Origin: Brassica napus | Taxonomy: Eukaryota; Streptophyta; Magnoliopsida; Brassicales; Brassicaceae | Direction of reading: 5' to 3' | DNA: 64,000 nt | Assembly: GCF_020379485.1 (NCBI RefSeq) | Contig: NC_063447.1 | Span: 58,207,452-58,271,451 of the forward strand | Shown here: positions 10,861 through 21,827 of the stretch, in pieces | Layout: each line of letters begins with the position of its first letter | Position numbering within the stretch: position 1 is the first letter of the stretch | Program-made: the position numbers and the translations under genes | Notes under the pieces: generated by a model | Seen by the model: only the letters and a program-made list of their open reading frames with translations | Told to the model about the DNA's origin: nothing | Database searches by the model: none

Positions 10861-11794
10861 GTCCTAAGTAAGGATTCCATACCACGAGCCTAGGGATGTC
10901 AAGTGGGCGGCCCAACACCCAAATGGGTGTGTCAAGTTGGGCATATATTTTTCTTGACTCAAAACACCCACACCCATATTTAGCCCACACCCAATAACAT
11001 CCAAACCCAATTTCACCCATCACCCAGCTGAACAGCCCAAGCCCGTCCAATTATAAGTAAATCTGTTTAAACTCAATCTAAGTCCAATTTTAATGTCGTT
11101 GAAAAATTATAAATACAAATGTGATGTACAATAAATTCAATAGACTTCAATTTTTGATAACTGTGTTTTATGTAAAAAAAATTATAACTCTCTGTTTTAT
11201 ATATAAAAAAATTATAACTCTCTGTTTTATGTAAAAAAAAATTATAACTCTGTTTTATATAAGCGAAATACCCTAGGATAGCAATAAAAAAGTTTCTGTA
11301 ACAAATAAAGACTTTAAAGATCAAAATGACCAAAATATTTCATTAAAGAGGTAAATATACACTTATACCCTAGGGTTAACTAATCCAAACTTTAAGGGTG
11401 GTGATTTGAGATTGAGATTTAAAATTTTATAAAATAAAAATAAATATTTAAAATTTGAGCTATCCCTAAGGACGCATATCAACAAGCCATCACACTGAAA
11501 CACCTTAGATATCGGGATTTGGTCAAGTACGCTTACTTGTTTCATAGATGGGTCGCCATTGTCTTTGCGCAGATCGAAGTTCATCAAACAAATCCTCCTC
11601 AAGCCCATTATCAAGAACTGCTTCTTTGCTGATGCTTTTTTACCCAAAAAGATTCGATTTTTACATAAATTGTTCCACTTTTTGCAGGTAGATCGCACGG
11701 ATCTCAGAGATGTCATTGGCACCCTAGAGAGTATCTCATCTTCTACCAAATCCTCTGGAAGATCGAGCATTGTCTTCGTTGTTCCAAACTTCAA
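10861..11794 (-). pseudogene. F-box/FBA gene copy a, truncated by transposons
   Basis: Members of this family are substrate receptors of SCF ubiquitin ligases. The start codon is at 11794 and the F-box follows (DLPEDLVEDEILSRVPMTSL, then RSVRSTCKKWN). The reading frame continues to about 11458 (VFQCDGLLICVLRD), where a roughly 560-bp insertion breaks it. The short piece 10861-10896 (RLVVWNPYLG in frame) lies beyond the insertion and is cut by the CACTA end. Everything downstream of that is absent. It is homologous to copies b, c and d on the same strand. A non-functional gene. Confidence 0.88.
10897..11456. mobile_element. Unclassified insertion inside F-box copy a
   Basis: Comparison with the sister genes (GAGCCTAGAGCAATCCTTAAGG at 15987 and 35487) shows extra DNA between GAGCCTAG and GAGCTATCCCTAAGG. 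It starts GGATGTCAAGTGGGCGG, is rich in CCCA/TGGG early on, then AT-rich. 11165-11262 holds three direct copies of a unit of about 30-35 bp containing AAAAATTATAACTCTCTG. No protein is encoded and no clean target duplication is seen. A non-autonomous hAT-like element is possible from the TAGGGATG edge, but this is weak. Confidence 0.5.
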
Positions 11795-11798
11795 TTAG

Positions 11799-14018
11799 GG
11801 TTTCTTTGCTATTCTCTGCCGGAGTTTATACTGTCGTGGTTATGAAGTCAACTTGTCCCATCCCTTTCTCCTAATGGGTCTTTCATGGCCCAACTAATCA
11901 AACAAGATTTAATACGTTTTAGAGATGCATAATATAAGTGTTCCAAAAAAGAGATGACTAATATTTAATTTATTTTGGGGTTATTGGTAAAAGAAATATT
12001 TTTTTGAGATTTCATATTATTTGCTTATGGTTTAGTAAAATCCAATGTTTTTGGTTTGATAATTTTCAATATCTAGTGCTATTGGTTTTGAGAATTTTTT
12101 AAAATCTATTTATATCTTTATTTTACAAAAATTTAAGTATGATTGATTCTCTAATTCTACCTCAATTTAAAGTCACTGAAAGATTAATTCTCTCCCACTT
12201 TCTTCATATGACACCATTTTCAAAATTTATGTAATTAAAAAAATCTAAGTAATAAAACATTTATTGTTAACAAACAAAGATCAAGTACAACTTCAATCCA
12301 AATTATATGTAAAAAATCATAATATTTTATGCAATTTCTTTTACACTGTATATTTTATTTTTATTAGCAATATTTATATGATTAAATAAAACATAACATA
12401 AGAACTCATATATGAACATAAATAAACATGTTATATACTTTTTTTTTATCATCAAACATGTTGTACTAGGTGATTTTTCCGTGCTCATGCATGGATATAA
12501 ATTTTTTATAAGATAAATATATTATAATAATTGATTGCTATTTATTTTTAATTATACATTAGTTTATAATTTGTATGTATAATATATATTTATGATATTA
12601 TATTACTTTAATTAGACATATGATTTTAAATATGTTATATCTAGTCGGTTTTGTTGTTTTTACATCGATTTAGTTATTATTTGGGTGTATTAGATTACAT
12701 TTATTTCTCTGAATTCAACTATAATATTTTTTATCTTAAATATATTAAAATTTTGATTAATTTTCCTATTTACATTTAGGTTGATTGTTGTCTTAGATAT
12801 GTAAATATATTTTAGAAAGATTATTCATAACTTAAGATATGTTTAGAATAAAAAAATAAATTAAAGTTTCTAATTCCAAAGTACATAAATCAATATTACG
12901 ATAATATCTAGTCGATTTTGTTGTTTTTTACATCGATTTATTTATTATTTGGTGTATTAGATTACATTTATTTCTCTGAATTCAACTATAATATTTTTTT
13001 ATCTTAAATATATTAAAATTTTGATTAACTTTTTTATTTGCATTTAGGTTGGTTGCTGTCTTAGATATGTAAATATATTTTAGAAAGATTATGTATAAGT
13101 TAAGATATAATATGCTTAGAATAAATAAAAATAAATTAAACTTTCTAATTCTATATTACATAAATCAATATTACGATAATAGTTTGAAGGCTCATGCATA
13201 TATATAAATTTTACAAAAGATATTTTTTTTTGGAAACTCACGAACACAAATCAATTTTACAATAGTTAAAAATATTTTATAAATTCTTAATAATTTATGC
13301 CTTAGATTTATGGACGGGTAAACTGATATTTATTTTAAATAATCTTAAAAATGAGAATTCAGATTTGATTTGGTATTTTGATCATGGTTATATTAATTCC
13401 ACAATTATAAAAACATCAAATTTAAAAGCAAATTCAATATTAAGAAAATAAATAAAATATTTCAATAATACCAATTATAAACTATTTTTGTCAATTAAAC
13501 ATATATTAGTTTATGTTACTAAATTATTTTATGTAATAATCTAATAAAATAGATAGATATATAAAAGATATTTTTATTACTTTGAAAAAAATTGTACTGT
13601 TTGAAATTATGTTCTAAAAGAAATAATATTTCTTTTCTTAATATCAAGGTTATATGTGTGATTTCTTTTTATGAAATCACATTATTTAAAAATATATATT
13701 ATATATCTAAGAAAATATAAAAATAAAGAAAGTATTTTATTACTTCAAAATTATATTTTATGTTATTTAAAAAGATTTTTTAAATGGAATATTACTATTT
13801 TGTGAATTTTCATTTTTAATGAAATCATATTATATATACATATATTTTTGTTTTAAATTCGTTTTTAAACTTTATAAAGGTTTTCTTTTTATTATATATG
13901 TTATTTGGAAAATTTTAAAAAGCTTACTAAATTAGAAAATCAATAATAGTATTTAATATACTATTTTAATTCATTAATGGTATCAATGTAATCAACCATC
14001 GTGAGAGTTAACGTGAGC
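11799..14018. other. AT-rich F-box upstream region and spacer
   Basis: No gene found. 11870-12300 is homologous to the region upstream of copy b (about 16800-17260; both contain TTTCATATTATT and GTAAAATCCAATGTT), so it is the old promoter side of the duplicated gene. The rest is AT-rich spacer with one local tandem duplication (12639-13180) and no recognisable coding sequence. Confidence 0.6.
12639..13180. repeat. 267-bp tandem duplication
   Basis: A unit starting ATCTAGTCGGTTTTGTTG at 12639 recurs at 12906 (ATCTAGTCGATTTTGTTG). It can be followed to CAATATTACGATAAT in both copies, ending near 12905 and 13180. The copies are roughly 93-95 percent alike by eye. They are non-coding. Confidence 0.85.
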
Positions 14019-14260
14019 TCAATACATAAAAAACTGATGAATTGTGGCTATACAGAATCTGAACAAGGCATAGCCACTGCAAATAATGAATAATGATCGA
14101 TCCTTTCTTGAGCCAATAAAGAGAGTTTGTTGATATCCTATCAAGAATACTTCAAGGCAGTTTACAATAATGAGTGTTGCAAACTTAACACGTTCGCAGA
14201 ATGATGAAAATATATTTCTGGATATCTCCCAGTTACATATTAATGTTTTGTTTGTCAACA
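14019..14260 (-). repeat. Orphan downstream flank of an F-box copy
   Basis: GGCTATACAGAATCTGAACA and the following 200 bp match 14845-15045 and 17725-17950, which lie just 3' of F-box copies b and c. No F-box gene adjoins this copy, so a gene unit was lost here. 14710-14775 also resembles the promoter side of the unit and is joined directly to the next flank, which marks a duplication junction. Confidence 0.7.
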
Positions 14261-15226
14261 TAGTTGATCTATTTGAGTGTTTATTCAGTTATTATGATAG
14301 GTATTTCAAAATATAATTATACATATATTAATAGTTTTATTTACTTTGATTAATATATGTAAAGTTGGGTTCGGTTTAACATTCTTGTGCTTTTGATTTT
14401 TTTTGAGATTTTGTAGGTTTTGGTAATTCTAAAAATTTGATTTAATAACGTCACTTTATATTAAAAATTATGTTTTTTATTTAATTAGATAACAACATAT
14501 TTTAAAATAAAATGATGATAATTTTTTATCCAAAATATTATTTTTAAATCAATAAAAGTTAAAAATTTAGAAAATAAAATATTCATAAAATATTCATAAA
14601 ATAGTATAAATTTGATTTTTGATTTAAATTTTTTGATCTTTAAACTAATAATACATTTATTAATAAGTTTCTACAAAAGAATTATGTGCGCATGTGCGGA
14701 TAAACCATCTAGTTTCATATTATTCGTTTATGGTTATAGTAAAATCCAATGTTATTGCTTTGATAATTTTCAAAATACGAGAGGCATAACAAGACACAGC
14801 GATCTCCATAGCCATAGGGAATATGTAAAAGGCAATTGATGAATAGTGGCTATACAAAATCTGAACAAGGCATAGCCCACTGCAAAGAATGATTTTAATG
14901 ATCAATCCCTTCATGAGCCAATTAAAAAGAGTTGTTTGATATCCTATCAAGAATATTTCAGGACAGTTTACAATAAAGAGAGTGTTTTGAAAACTAAACA
15001 CATCCGCAAAATGATGAAAAAATGTTTTTGGACGGCTCCCAGGAACTAAACATAATCCATATATGCTACTAATCAGTTTAAAAGGTGACAGGATGAACTT
15101 GTATCATAGGTTACGTTACATATCACGAGAGACATGAACAGTCTGAAAAGAGAGAGGCTAAAACATTCAAAAGACAAAACACATAATTAACGATTTATCC
15201 GAAAGAAGATGACCACAATCTTTCCA

Positions 15227-16349
15227 TTAGCCCGGCTGGTTGAGTTGCACTAAGCTCGGAAGATACGAAGAGCACACCATGTTTTGGAGATAGGGAGCTT
15301 CTCGGATTCTCACAGATTTGAAGTATCCATCTTGTCCGAAGACGTGAGCAGTTTTGTAGAGACATCCACTACTGACCTTGTCTAGAACGAAAACCACAGC
15401 AATTTTCTTCTCCTCGTCGACGAGAAAACTCCCAGCAGTAGGGTAAACCCAATAGCCAGTGTTCACTTTCAAAAACTTTGTCCAGGACACATCATCAGGA
15501 CCAATCTTATCAGTAACGCTAATCTCGATCGTCTCACTTGACTCCCACTCCCAGCGTTGATACAACACAGCGAGCTGCTGCTCTTCTCTAACACAAGAGA
15601 AAGACGTGCAATGGAATCCATCGTAAGAATGAAACGGTGGCAGAGGCAGGGGCGGTCCGAACCTCTCTGTTGTGAAATCAAAACAGCGGAAGGAACCTCT
15701 AACACTCGTAAGAAATTAAGAGTTTCCCTTCAAAGACACGCACTGTTGACAAGACCTTATCTGCCGCTCGGGAGTGACATCATCAAGAACCTTCCAAGAA
15801 CTCGTGCTAAAATCGTAGAGTTCGAACCCTAAAACTTTTCTTTCTGTAACTGGATGAATCTCACCGGAGATCCTCAGGATCTTGTAGTTAAAGTTGCTGT
15901 GTCCGAGAGCAAACCTGTCTGAACTATGGAAACTGTTTCTGGGTTCGATCCACCTCGTTTGCCCTAAGTAAGGGTTCCATACCACAAGCCTAGAGTAATC
16001 CTTAAAGACGCATAGCAGCAAGCCATCACATAGGTATCTGGAATTTTTGATCAAGTACGCTTACCTGTTTTATAGATGGGTCGCCATTGTCTTTGCTGAG
16101 ATCGAAGTTCATCAAACAAATCCTCCTCGAATCCATCATCAAGAACTGCTTATTTGCTGCTTTACCAAATAAAATCCGATTTTTACATAAAGTGTTCCAC
16201 TTTTTGCAGGTTGATCTCACTGAGCTCAGAGATGAAATCGGCAGCCTAGAGATTATCTCATCCTCAACCAAATCCTCTGGAAGATCCAAAATTGTCTTCT
16301 TCTTCTTCTTCTTCGTTTTTTTGAACCAACAATCGAAAATTGTCTTCAT
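15227..16349 (-). pseudogene. F-box/FBA gene copy b, frameshifted
   Basis: Homologous throughout to the intact copy at 34655-35830. It reads from an ATG at 16349. An insertion of about 14 codons with a GAA/TTC microsatellite (16297-16316, giving a run of lysines) separates the start from the F-box (DLPEDLVEDEIISRLPISSL). The frame is lost near 16030-16040 (VLDQ, then a shift) and resumes as RYLCDGLLLCVFKDYSRLVV and WNPYLGQTRWIEP. It is lost again near 15716 (VSLKGN) and continues in other frames to the C-terminal GQDGYFKSVRIREAP stretch. At least two frameshifts make it non-functional as one protein. Confidence 0.88.
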
Positions 16350-16442
16350 TGTTCCACTTCTGTTAGGGTTTCGTGGTGATGAAGTCCACTTGGCCGATCC
16401 GTTTCTCCTAATGGGTATATAAATGATTTTTTTTTTTTGCAT

Positions 16443-18148
16443 TCGAATTAGTATTGTTCTCTTTTTCTATTAAATAAATGACTAGAATTAATAATAATAA
16501 AAATATTTCAAAATCTAAAAACATATAAAAAAAAAATCTATATATATATTGATTGAAAAAACTATTAATAAAAAGGTTAAAAAACAGAAAACACATAACT
16601 AAATATTAATAAAATAAAATTTTAATTTTATATAATTAAAAAAATATTGAGTGCTTTTAAGATTTATATGATGAAGTGTAAAAAAATATAATACGTAAAA
16701 CATTTCAAATGAAAACAGAAAAAAACAATTTATTATTATAATTTTTTAATTATTAATAAGTGGTTAAAAATGTTTATGTCTACAGACGCGAGCAGAACAC
16801 TTAGTTTATAAAGATTTAGTACGTTTTAGATATGTTTAATATAATTTTTCCAAAAACAAATGCCTACTATATATTTGGGGTTAATGGTAAAAGAATTGTT
16901 AAAATTTTGAGATTTCATATTATTGGTTCATGGATTAGTAAAATCCAATGTTATTGTGATAATTTTTAAAATCTGTTCAATTTTTTCAAAAGTTTAATTA
17001 TTATTGATTCTCTAATTCTACCTAAATTCAAAGTTATTGAAAGATGAGTTCTCTCCAAATTTATTCATGAACACACAACCTTTAAAATTTATGTGATAAA
17101 AATCTAAATATATATGTCAAACAATCATAACTTCAATACAAATTATATGTCAAAAAATCGTAATATTTTATGCAATTGTTTTTCAGTATATATTTTATTT
17201 TTACTAGAGATGTGTCCATGATAAAATAAATTTAACATAAAAAACCCCTATGCAGACATAAATAATCATGCCATATTACAAAAAAAAAACTAATTTTGGA
17301 TTTTTTAAAGTTAATAATGTATTTACTTTAGATTAGTGATAGAAAAAAATAATGAAATGTGTTAAAAAAAGATATTAATGAAAATCAATAGCATTCTATA
17401 AAAAAAAAGAAAAACCTTATGTATTAGATGTCATGGTGATTGTTTAATATGAAAAACCATATATCTTTCACCAGAACCAATCAACAAAATCGTTTATATT
17501 TTAGGTGTTTTAAGGTTTTAGCCGTCGCAGGGAAGCAAGCATCTCACCCTAGCTAAACGGGGAGGTCCTAAGTAAATCTGAAACAGGTTGAGGGGGAGGA
17601 TAAGTGACAACAACAGAAGCTCAAAAAACCTATATATCTGAAACATAACAGAGAGGCACAACGAAAACAGCAATATCCATAGCCATAGACATTTAATAAA
17701 GATTTCAATAATCATGGGTGTTTCAATAATCACTAGTGTCAATACAGAATCTGAACAGGGCATAGCCACCGCAAAGAATGATTTAATGATCAATCCCTTC
17801 AAATATATAATGAGCAAATTAAGAAAAAGAGCTGTGGATATCCTATAAAAACAATTTCACGACACTATACAACAAAGACTAAAGAGAGTGTTTGTTGCAA
17901 ACTAAACATGTTTCCAAATGATGAACAATTGTTTGAGGATAGCTCCCAGGAAGCAAAAATGGTCATATAAACTAAGCAGTCTAACAGGTGAGTAGAATGA
18001 ACCTGTATCAGAACAGCTAACAAAATTTAAGTCAATAGCCCGATTCTAATACATAGCACAAGTGACATGAACAGTCTGAAAAGAGAGGCCAAAACATTCA
18101 AAAGCCAAATGGTCAAAGAAAAAAAAAAGATTATCCGAAAGAAGATGA
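16443..18148. other. Spacer between F-box copies b and c
   Basis: AT-rich non-coding DNA. 16800-17260 matches the upstream side of copy a (11870-12300). 17640-17960 matches the downstream flanks near 14019 and 14780-15060. These homologies define a tandem unit of downstream flank, gene and promoter. Nothing else is recognised. Confidence 0.6.
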
Positions 18149-19281
18149 TCACATTCTTTCAATTAGCCTGATTGGTTGCAGTAAGCTTGGAAGATACGAA
18201 GAGCACACCAGTGTCGGACCATAGAAAATGTCTTCAAGATCAGGAGCTTGTCGGATTCTCACAGATTTGAAGTATCCATCTTGTCCGAAGACATGATCAG
18301 TTTGGTAGAGATAGGCGTGGACCATTTCTACAAGGAAAACAACAACAATTTTCTTCCCCACGTCAATGAAAAAGCTACTGGAAGAAGGGTGAACACAAAT
18401 GCTCGAGACGACTTTGAGAAACTTTGTCCAAGACACAACATCAAGACCAATCTTATCCGTAACACTAATCTCGATCGTCTCACGTGCATCCCAGTGTTGA
18501 TACAATACAGTGAGCTGTTCCTCTCTAACACAAGAATAAGACACAGAAACTCGTCCACGATAATATTGACACGGCAGAGGCAGAAGCGGTCCGAATCTCT
18601 CTGTTGTGTAATCAAAACAGACGAAGAAACCTGCAACACTACTCCCCTCCTCCGTTATGATCTTGTGAGCAGGAAAATAAGCGTTTCCTTTCAAAGACAC
18701 GTTGTGTATATGATGATCCCATATCTCCCAGTCTGGAGTGACATCATCAAGAACCTTCCAGGAACTCGAGCTAAAGTTGTAGAGTTCTCACCCTAAAAAT
18801 TGTCCACTTGTATCTGGATTCTTAATGGAGATCCTCAAGATCTTGTGGTTAAGGTTGTTGTGGTTGTATCCGAGAGCAAACCTTTCTGAACTCTGGAAAC
18901 TGTTTCTGGGTTCGATCCACCTCGTTTGCCCTAAATAGGATTCCACACCACGAGCCTAGAGCAATCCATAAGGACACATAGCAACAAGCCATCACAGTGA
19001 AACACATTAGATATCTGGATTTGATCAAGTACGCTTACTTGTCTTATAGATAGGTCGCCATTGTCTTTGCTGAGATCGATGTTCATCAAACTAATCCTCC
19101 TCGAAACCATCATCTTCTTTGCTGCTTTACCAAATATGATCCGATTTTTACATGAAGTGTTCCACTTTTTGCAGGTTGACCTCACTGATCTCAGAGATGT
19201 CATCGGCACCCTAGAGATTATCTCATCCTCTACCAAATCCACTGGAAGGTCGCAAATTGTCTTCATTGTTCCAATCTTCAA
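18149..19281 (-). pseudogene. F-box/FBA gene copy c, one frameshift and one stop
   Basis: Start at 19281, F-box at codons ~10-45 (DLPVDLVEDEIISRVPMTSL). The frame holds to CSRLVVWNPI, where a one-base loss near 18944 gives a stop. The correct frame downstream carries TRWIEP and a TGA at about 18792-18794 in place of the phenylalanine of GFELY. From 18700 to 18149 the rest of the FBA domain is open (VSLKGNAYFPAHK to LPSLLQPIRLIERM). Two lesions only, so it died recently compared with copy b. Same strand and family as copies a, b and d. Confidence 0.88.
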
Positions 19282-19609
19282 TTAGGGTTTCTTTCTCTGG
19301 CTCTGCTCTGCCTTGGTGATAAAGTCAGCTTGGCCACCGGTTTTTTCCTAATGGGCTTATGATGACCCAATAAATTAAATTAGTTTTCATACGTTTAGAG
19401 ATGCGCTTAATCATGTCTCTATGTATTAAGTTGTAACGATGTCTTTTTTATTTTTATGCAAACCGGTCTCAAAGGCCTCTCTCAATCCTGCTAAATCATA
19501 TTTTAGCCATGCAAGAGTGCTTGTAACGGCTCAAGCGAAACATTAGGAGAATCAAGGCTCAACATGCTTTTATGCTCCATCAGCATAACTTCTTTGAGCT
19601 TTCAGGTCA

Positions 19610-20056
19610 CAATAACGTTCGCAACGCAACTCTATCCATCTCATATCCTCTCCTCTGAAGCTCCTCAAGTCTGGATTTTGACCCAAGAATCTCTCGCTCT
19701 GTTTCTTTTGGTAGGTGATGGAGAAGTCTATGGACTTAGAGTAGAACTTACCTCATTATAAAAGTTAACGTGATTAATTTAGATCTTCAGTAGTTAAAAA
19801 TATCTGAACCCGACCCGAAGTATAGAAATATCCGAACGGGTTCTATATCCTTATACCGAAATACCCGAAAATCCAAAATATTCGATCCGAACTCGAACGG
19901 GTATCCGACATGGATGGAGTTGCGTTGCGAACGTTATTGTAACTTAGAGTAGAAGTTGCCTCATTATAAAAGTTAACGTGATTAATTTCGGGTATTTCGG
20001 TATAGGGGTATAGAACCCGTTCGAATATTTCTATACTTCGGGTCGGGTTCAGATAT
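19610..20056. repeat. Nested inverted and direct repeats
   Basis: The 70-bp arm 19801-19870 (CCCGACCCGAAGTATAGAAA onward) is matched in reverse by 19986-20056. A second arm, 19610-19639 (AATAACGTTCGCAACGCAAC), is matched in reverse by about 19911-19940. A direct repeat (CCTCATTATAAAAGTTAACG) occurs at 19750 and again at 19959. Together they form a foldback with rearranged arms. The text is rich in CGGGT/ACCCG like many non-autonomous plant elements. No coding content. Confidence 0.7.
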
Positions 20057-20430
20057 TTTTAGTTCGGGTTCGGTTATTTTGGGTCGGGTTCACATATTGA
20101 GATTTTGAATGCAAAAAAAATTAAATTTTTCATTTTAGGTTTATTTCTATTTAAAAATATTAATTTCATTTAACTGATTTTTTACTTTTTTAATAGATTG
20201 AATGATTGATAGATTTGAAGATAACATTTCAAAAATAAATAAACATTAATTTGGCTATTGTTTTGGAATTTTGAATGTAACTTTTGTTAATACATGAAAA
20301 AAAAACTTGACATGAGTGACAAATCATTTTTTCCGTAATTATATGTATATTATATAAGCTTAAAGTATGTGTAACATCAACATAAATATTTTAAATAAAA
20401 TGAGAGATGTAAACAAGAAATATATCTATA

Positions 20431-20629
20431 TAAGGGTGAGTATACATATGTTCGGTTATCTTCGGATATCCATCCGGGTTCGGATATTACCCATTCGGGT
20501 TCGGATATCCAATCTATCCTAAATCAATACCCATTCGGGCATTTTGCTATTTCGATTCGGATTTCGGTTCGGGTTTTTCGGGTCGGGTTCGGATACGGAT
20601 TCGGGTATCAGGTAAAATGCCCACCCTTA
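20431..20629. mobile_element. Candidate small DNA transposon (MITE)
   Basis: The segment opens TAAGGGTGAG and closes CCCACCCTTA, a short inverted repeat. In between it is built from variants of TTCGGGTTCGGATAT, typical of non-autonomous plant elements. No clear target duplication was found, so the ends are tentative. Confidence 0.4.
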
Positions 20630-20639
20630 TTCATTAGCA

Positions 20640-21131
20640 TATAGTCTCATATCAACGAAACATAAATAAATATTATCTGCTAACCTGAATGAAGTAAAAA
20701 ATGTAATAATTTATAGATCGGAAACTATAGCTAACTGAAATGAGACGCGCTAAACTTGAATCAAGTTAAAAATATTGGTAAAACAAATATTTTATTGTTA
20801 GCAAAAAAAAAACAAATATTTTATAAAGTTTATATAATACTAGAAAAGTTGATTACAGAATCATATTAAAAAAAAATACGATGAATCTTTTCCAATAAAC
20901 GAAAACGGTTTAACTTTATGGTTGGCTATTACAATTAAGCAACTGAATTATAAAGTGTGTAAATAACATAATTTACTAAATCCTATCTAGCAACCACGAA
21001 ACCTATATATGTCGCATGAAATCGGAAACGGATAAGTGGAGACGGTGTTTTTAAAAGATTTAGAAATTGAAACGTTTTTGATTTATCCAAGAGAGAAAAC
21101 TTAATTTAAGTGTTATTTTACTTTGTACATT
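20640..21131. other. AT-rich spacer
   Basis: No gene, no long repeat and no recognisable element seen in this stretch. Confidence 0.5.
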
Positions 21132-21520
21132 TTATCGCTCGCATTTGTGTCGACAGGTGCAGAGACTGATAACCGTCAACATAGAGCTTACGCAATTCAG
21201 TTCCTTAGTTGTAAGTTTGGTCAAATCCATTCCGTTATGTGTTTTCGGGTCCTTCTTGTCGTAATCCTGAACATAACCGAAAAGCTTGCCAGCACCTTCT
21301 GAACCTGTAGCCAAATACATTAACAATTAGAAGAGTTATCAGAAAATTATTTTGTAAATATACACAACATGCCAACATGTACATGTACATGAATGACAAG
21401 TTTGTACCTTCCCTTTAACGAAAACGTAGCTTCCATCAACGGCGTTAAACGACAAATACTTTGTAACATCTGATGTGAATAAGTGTACGAACAAGCTTGC
21501 CATTTCCCATCATAAACTGG
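21132..21520 (-). pseudogene. Rab GDP-dissociation inhibitor (GDI) gene fragment
   Basis: Rab GDI extracts prenylated Rab GTPases from membranes. Only a small internal part is visible on the minus strand. One exon-like block (about 21500-21407) reads GKLVRTLIH, then after a one-base frame change DVTKYLSFNAVDGSYVFVKGK. After a short intron-like gap a second block (about 21320-21160) reads AGKLFGYVQDYDKKDPKTHN and MDLTKLTTKEL. The residues between these blocks in real GDI (the KVPAT segment) are missing. Assignment rests on memory of the family and is good for the first block. It is non-functional. The first block is copied at 24851-24980 by the large tandem duplication. Confidence 0.65.
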
Positions 21521-21796
21521 TCAATTACATTGAAAGACAAAAGTTAGTGGTGAGTCATGAATCCCTTATACATTGAAAGCGAAGCATTGTAATAAATGCA
21601 TTCATACTATAATAGACACGTGGCAGCTTCACAATAATTTGATAATAAATATGCTAACGCGTTCACACTATATTCATAAATGTATTCACACAATGTATTT
21701 TGCGTTTTTTTTAATATAAAACTCACCTACATGGTTCCAATAAAACTCTTGATTTTTTGGTTCGAATAAAAATAGATAACGAATCAAAATCCAAAC

Positions 21797-21827
<31 letters not shown>

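Noticed and set aside
21800..21823. (TA)n runs here and near 24680, 25255 and 28135 as separate features
   Set aside because: Ordinary microsatellites; they explain the small length difference between the two duplication copies and need no other account.
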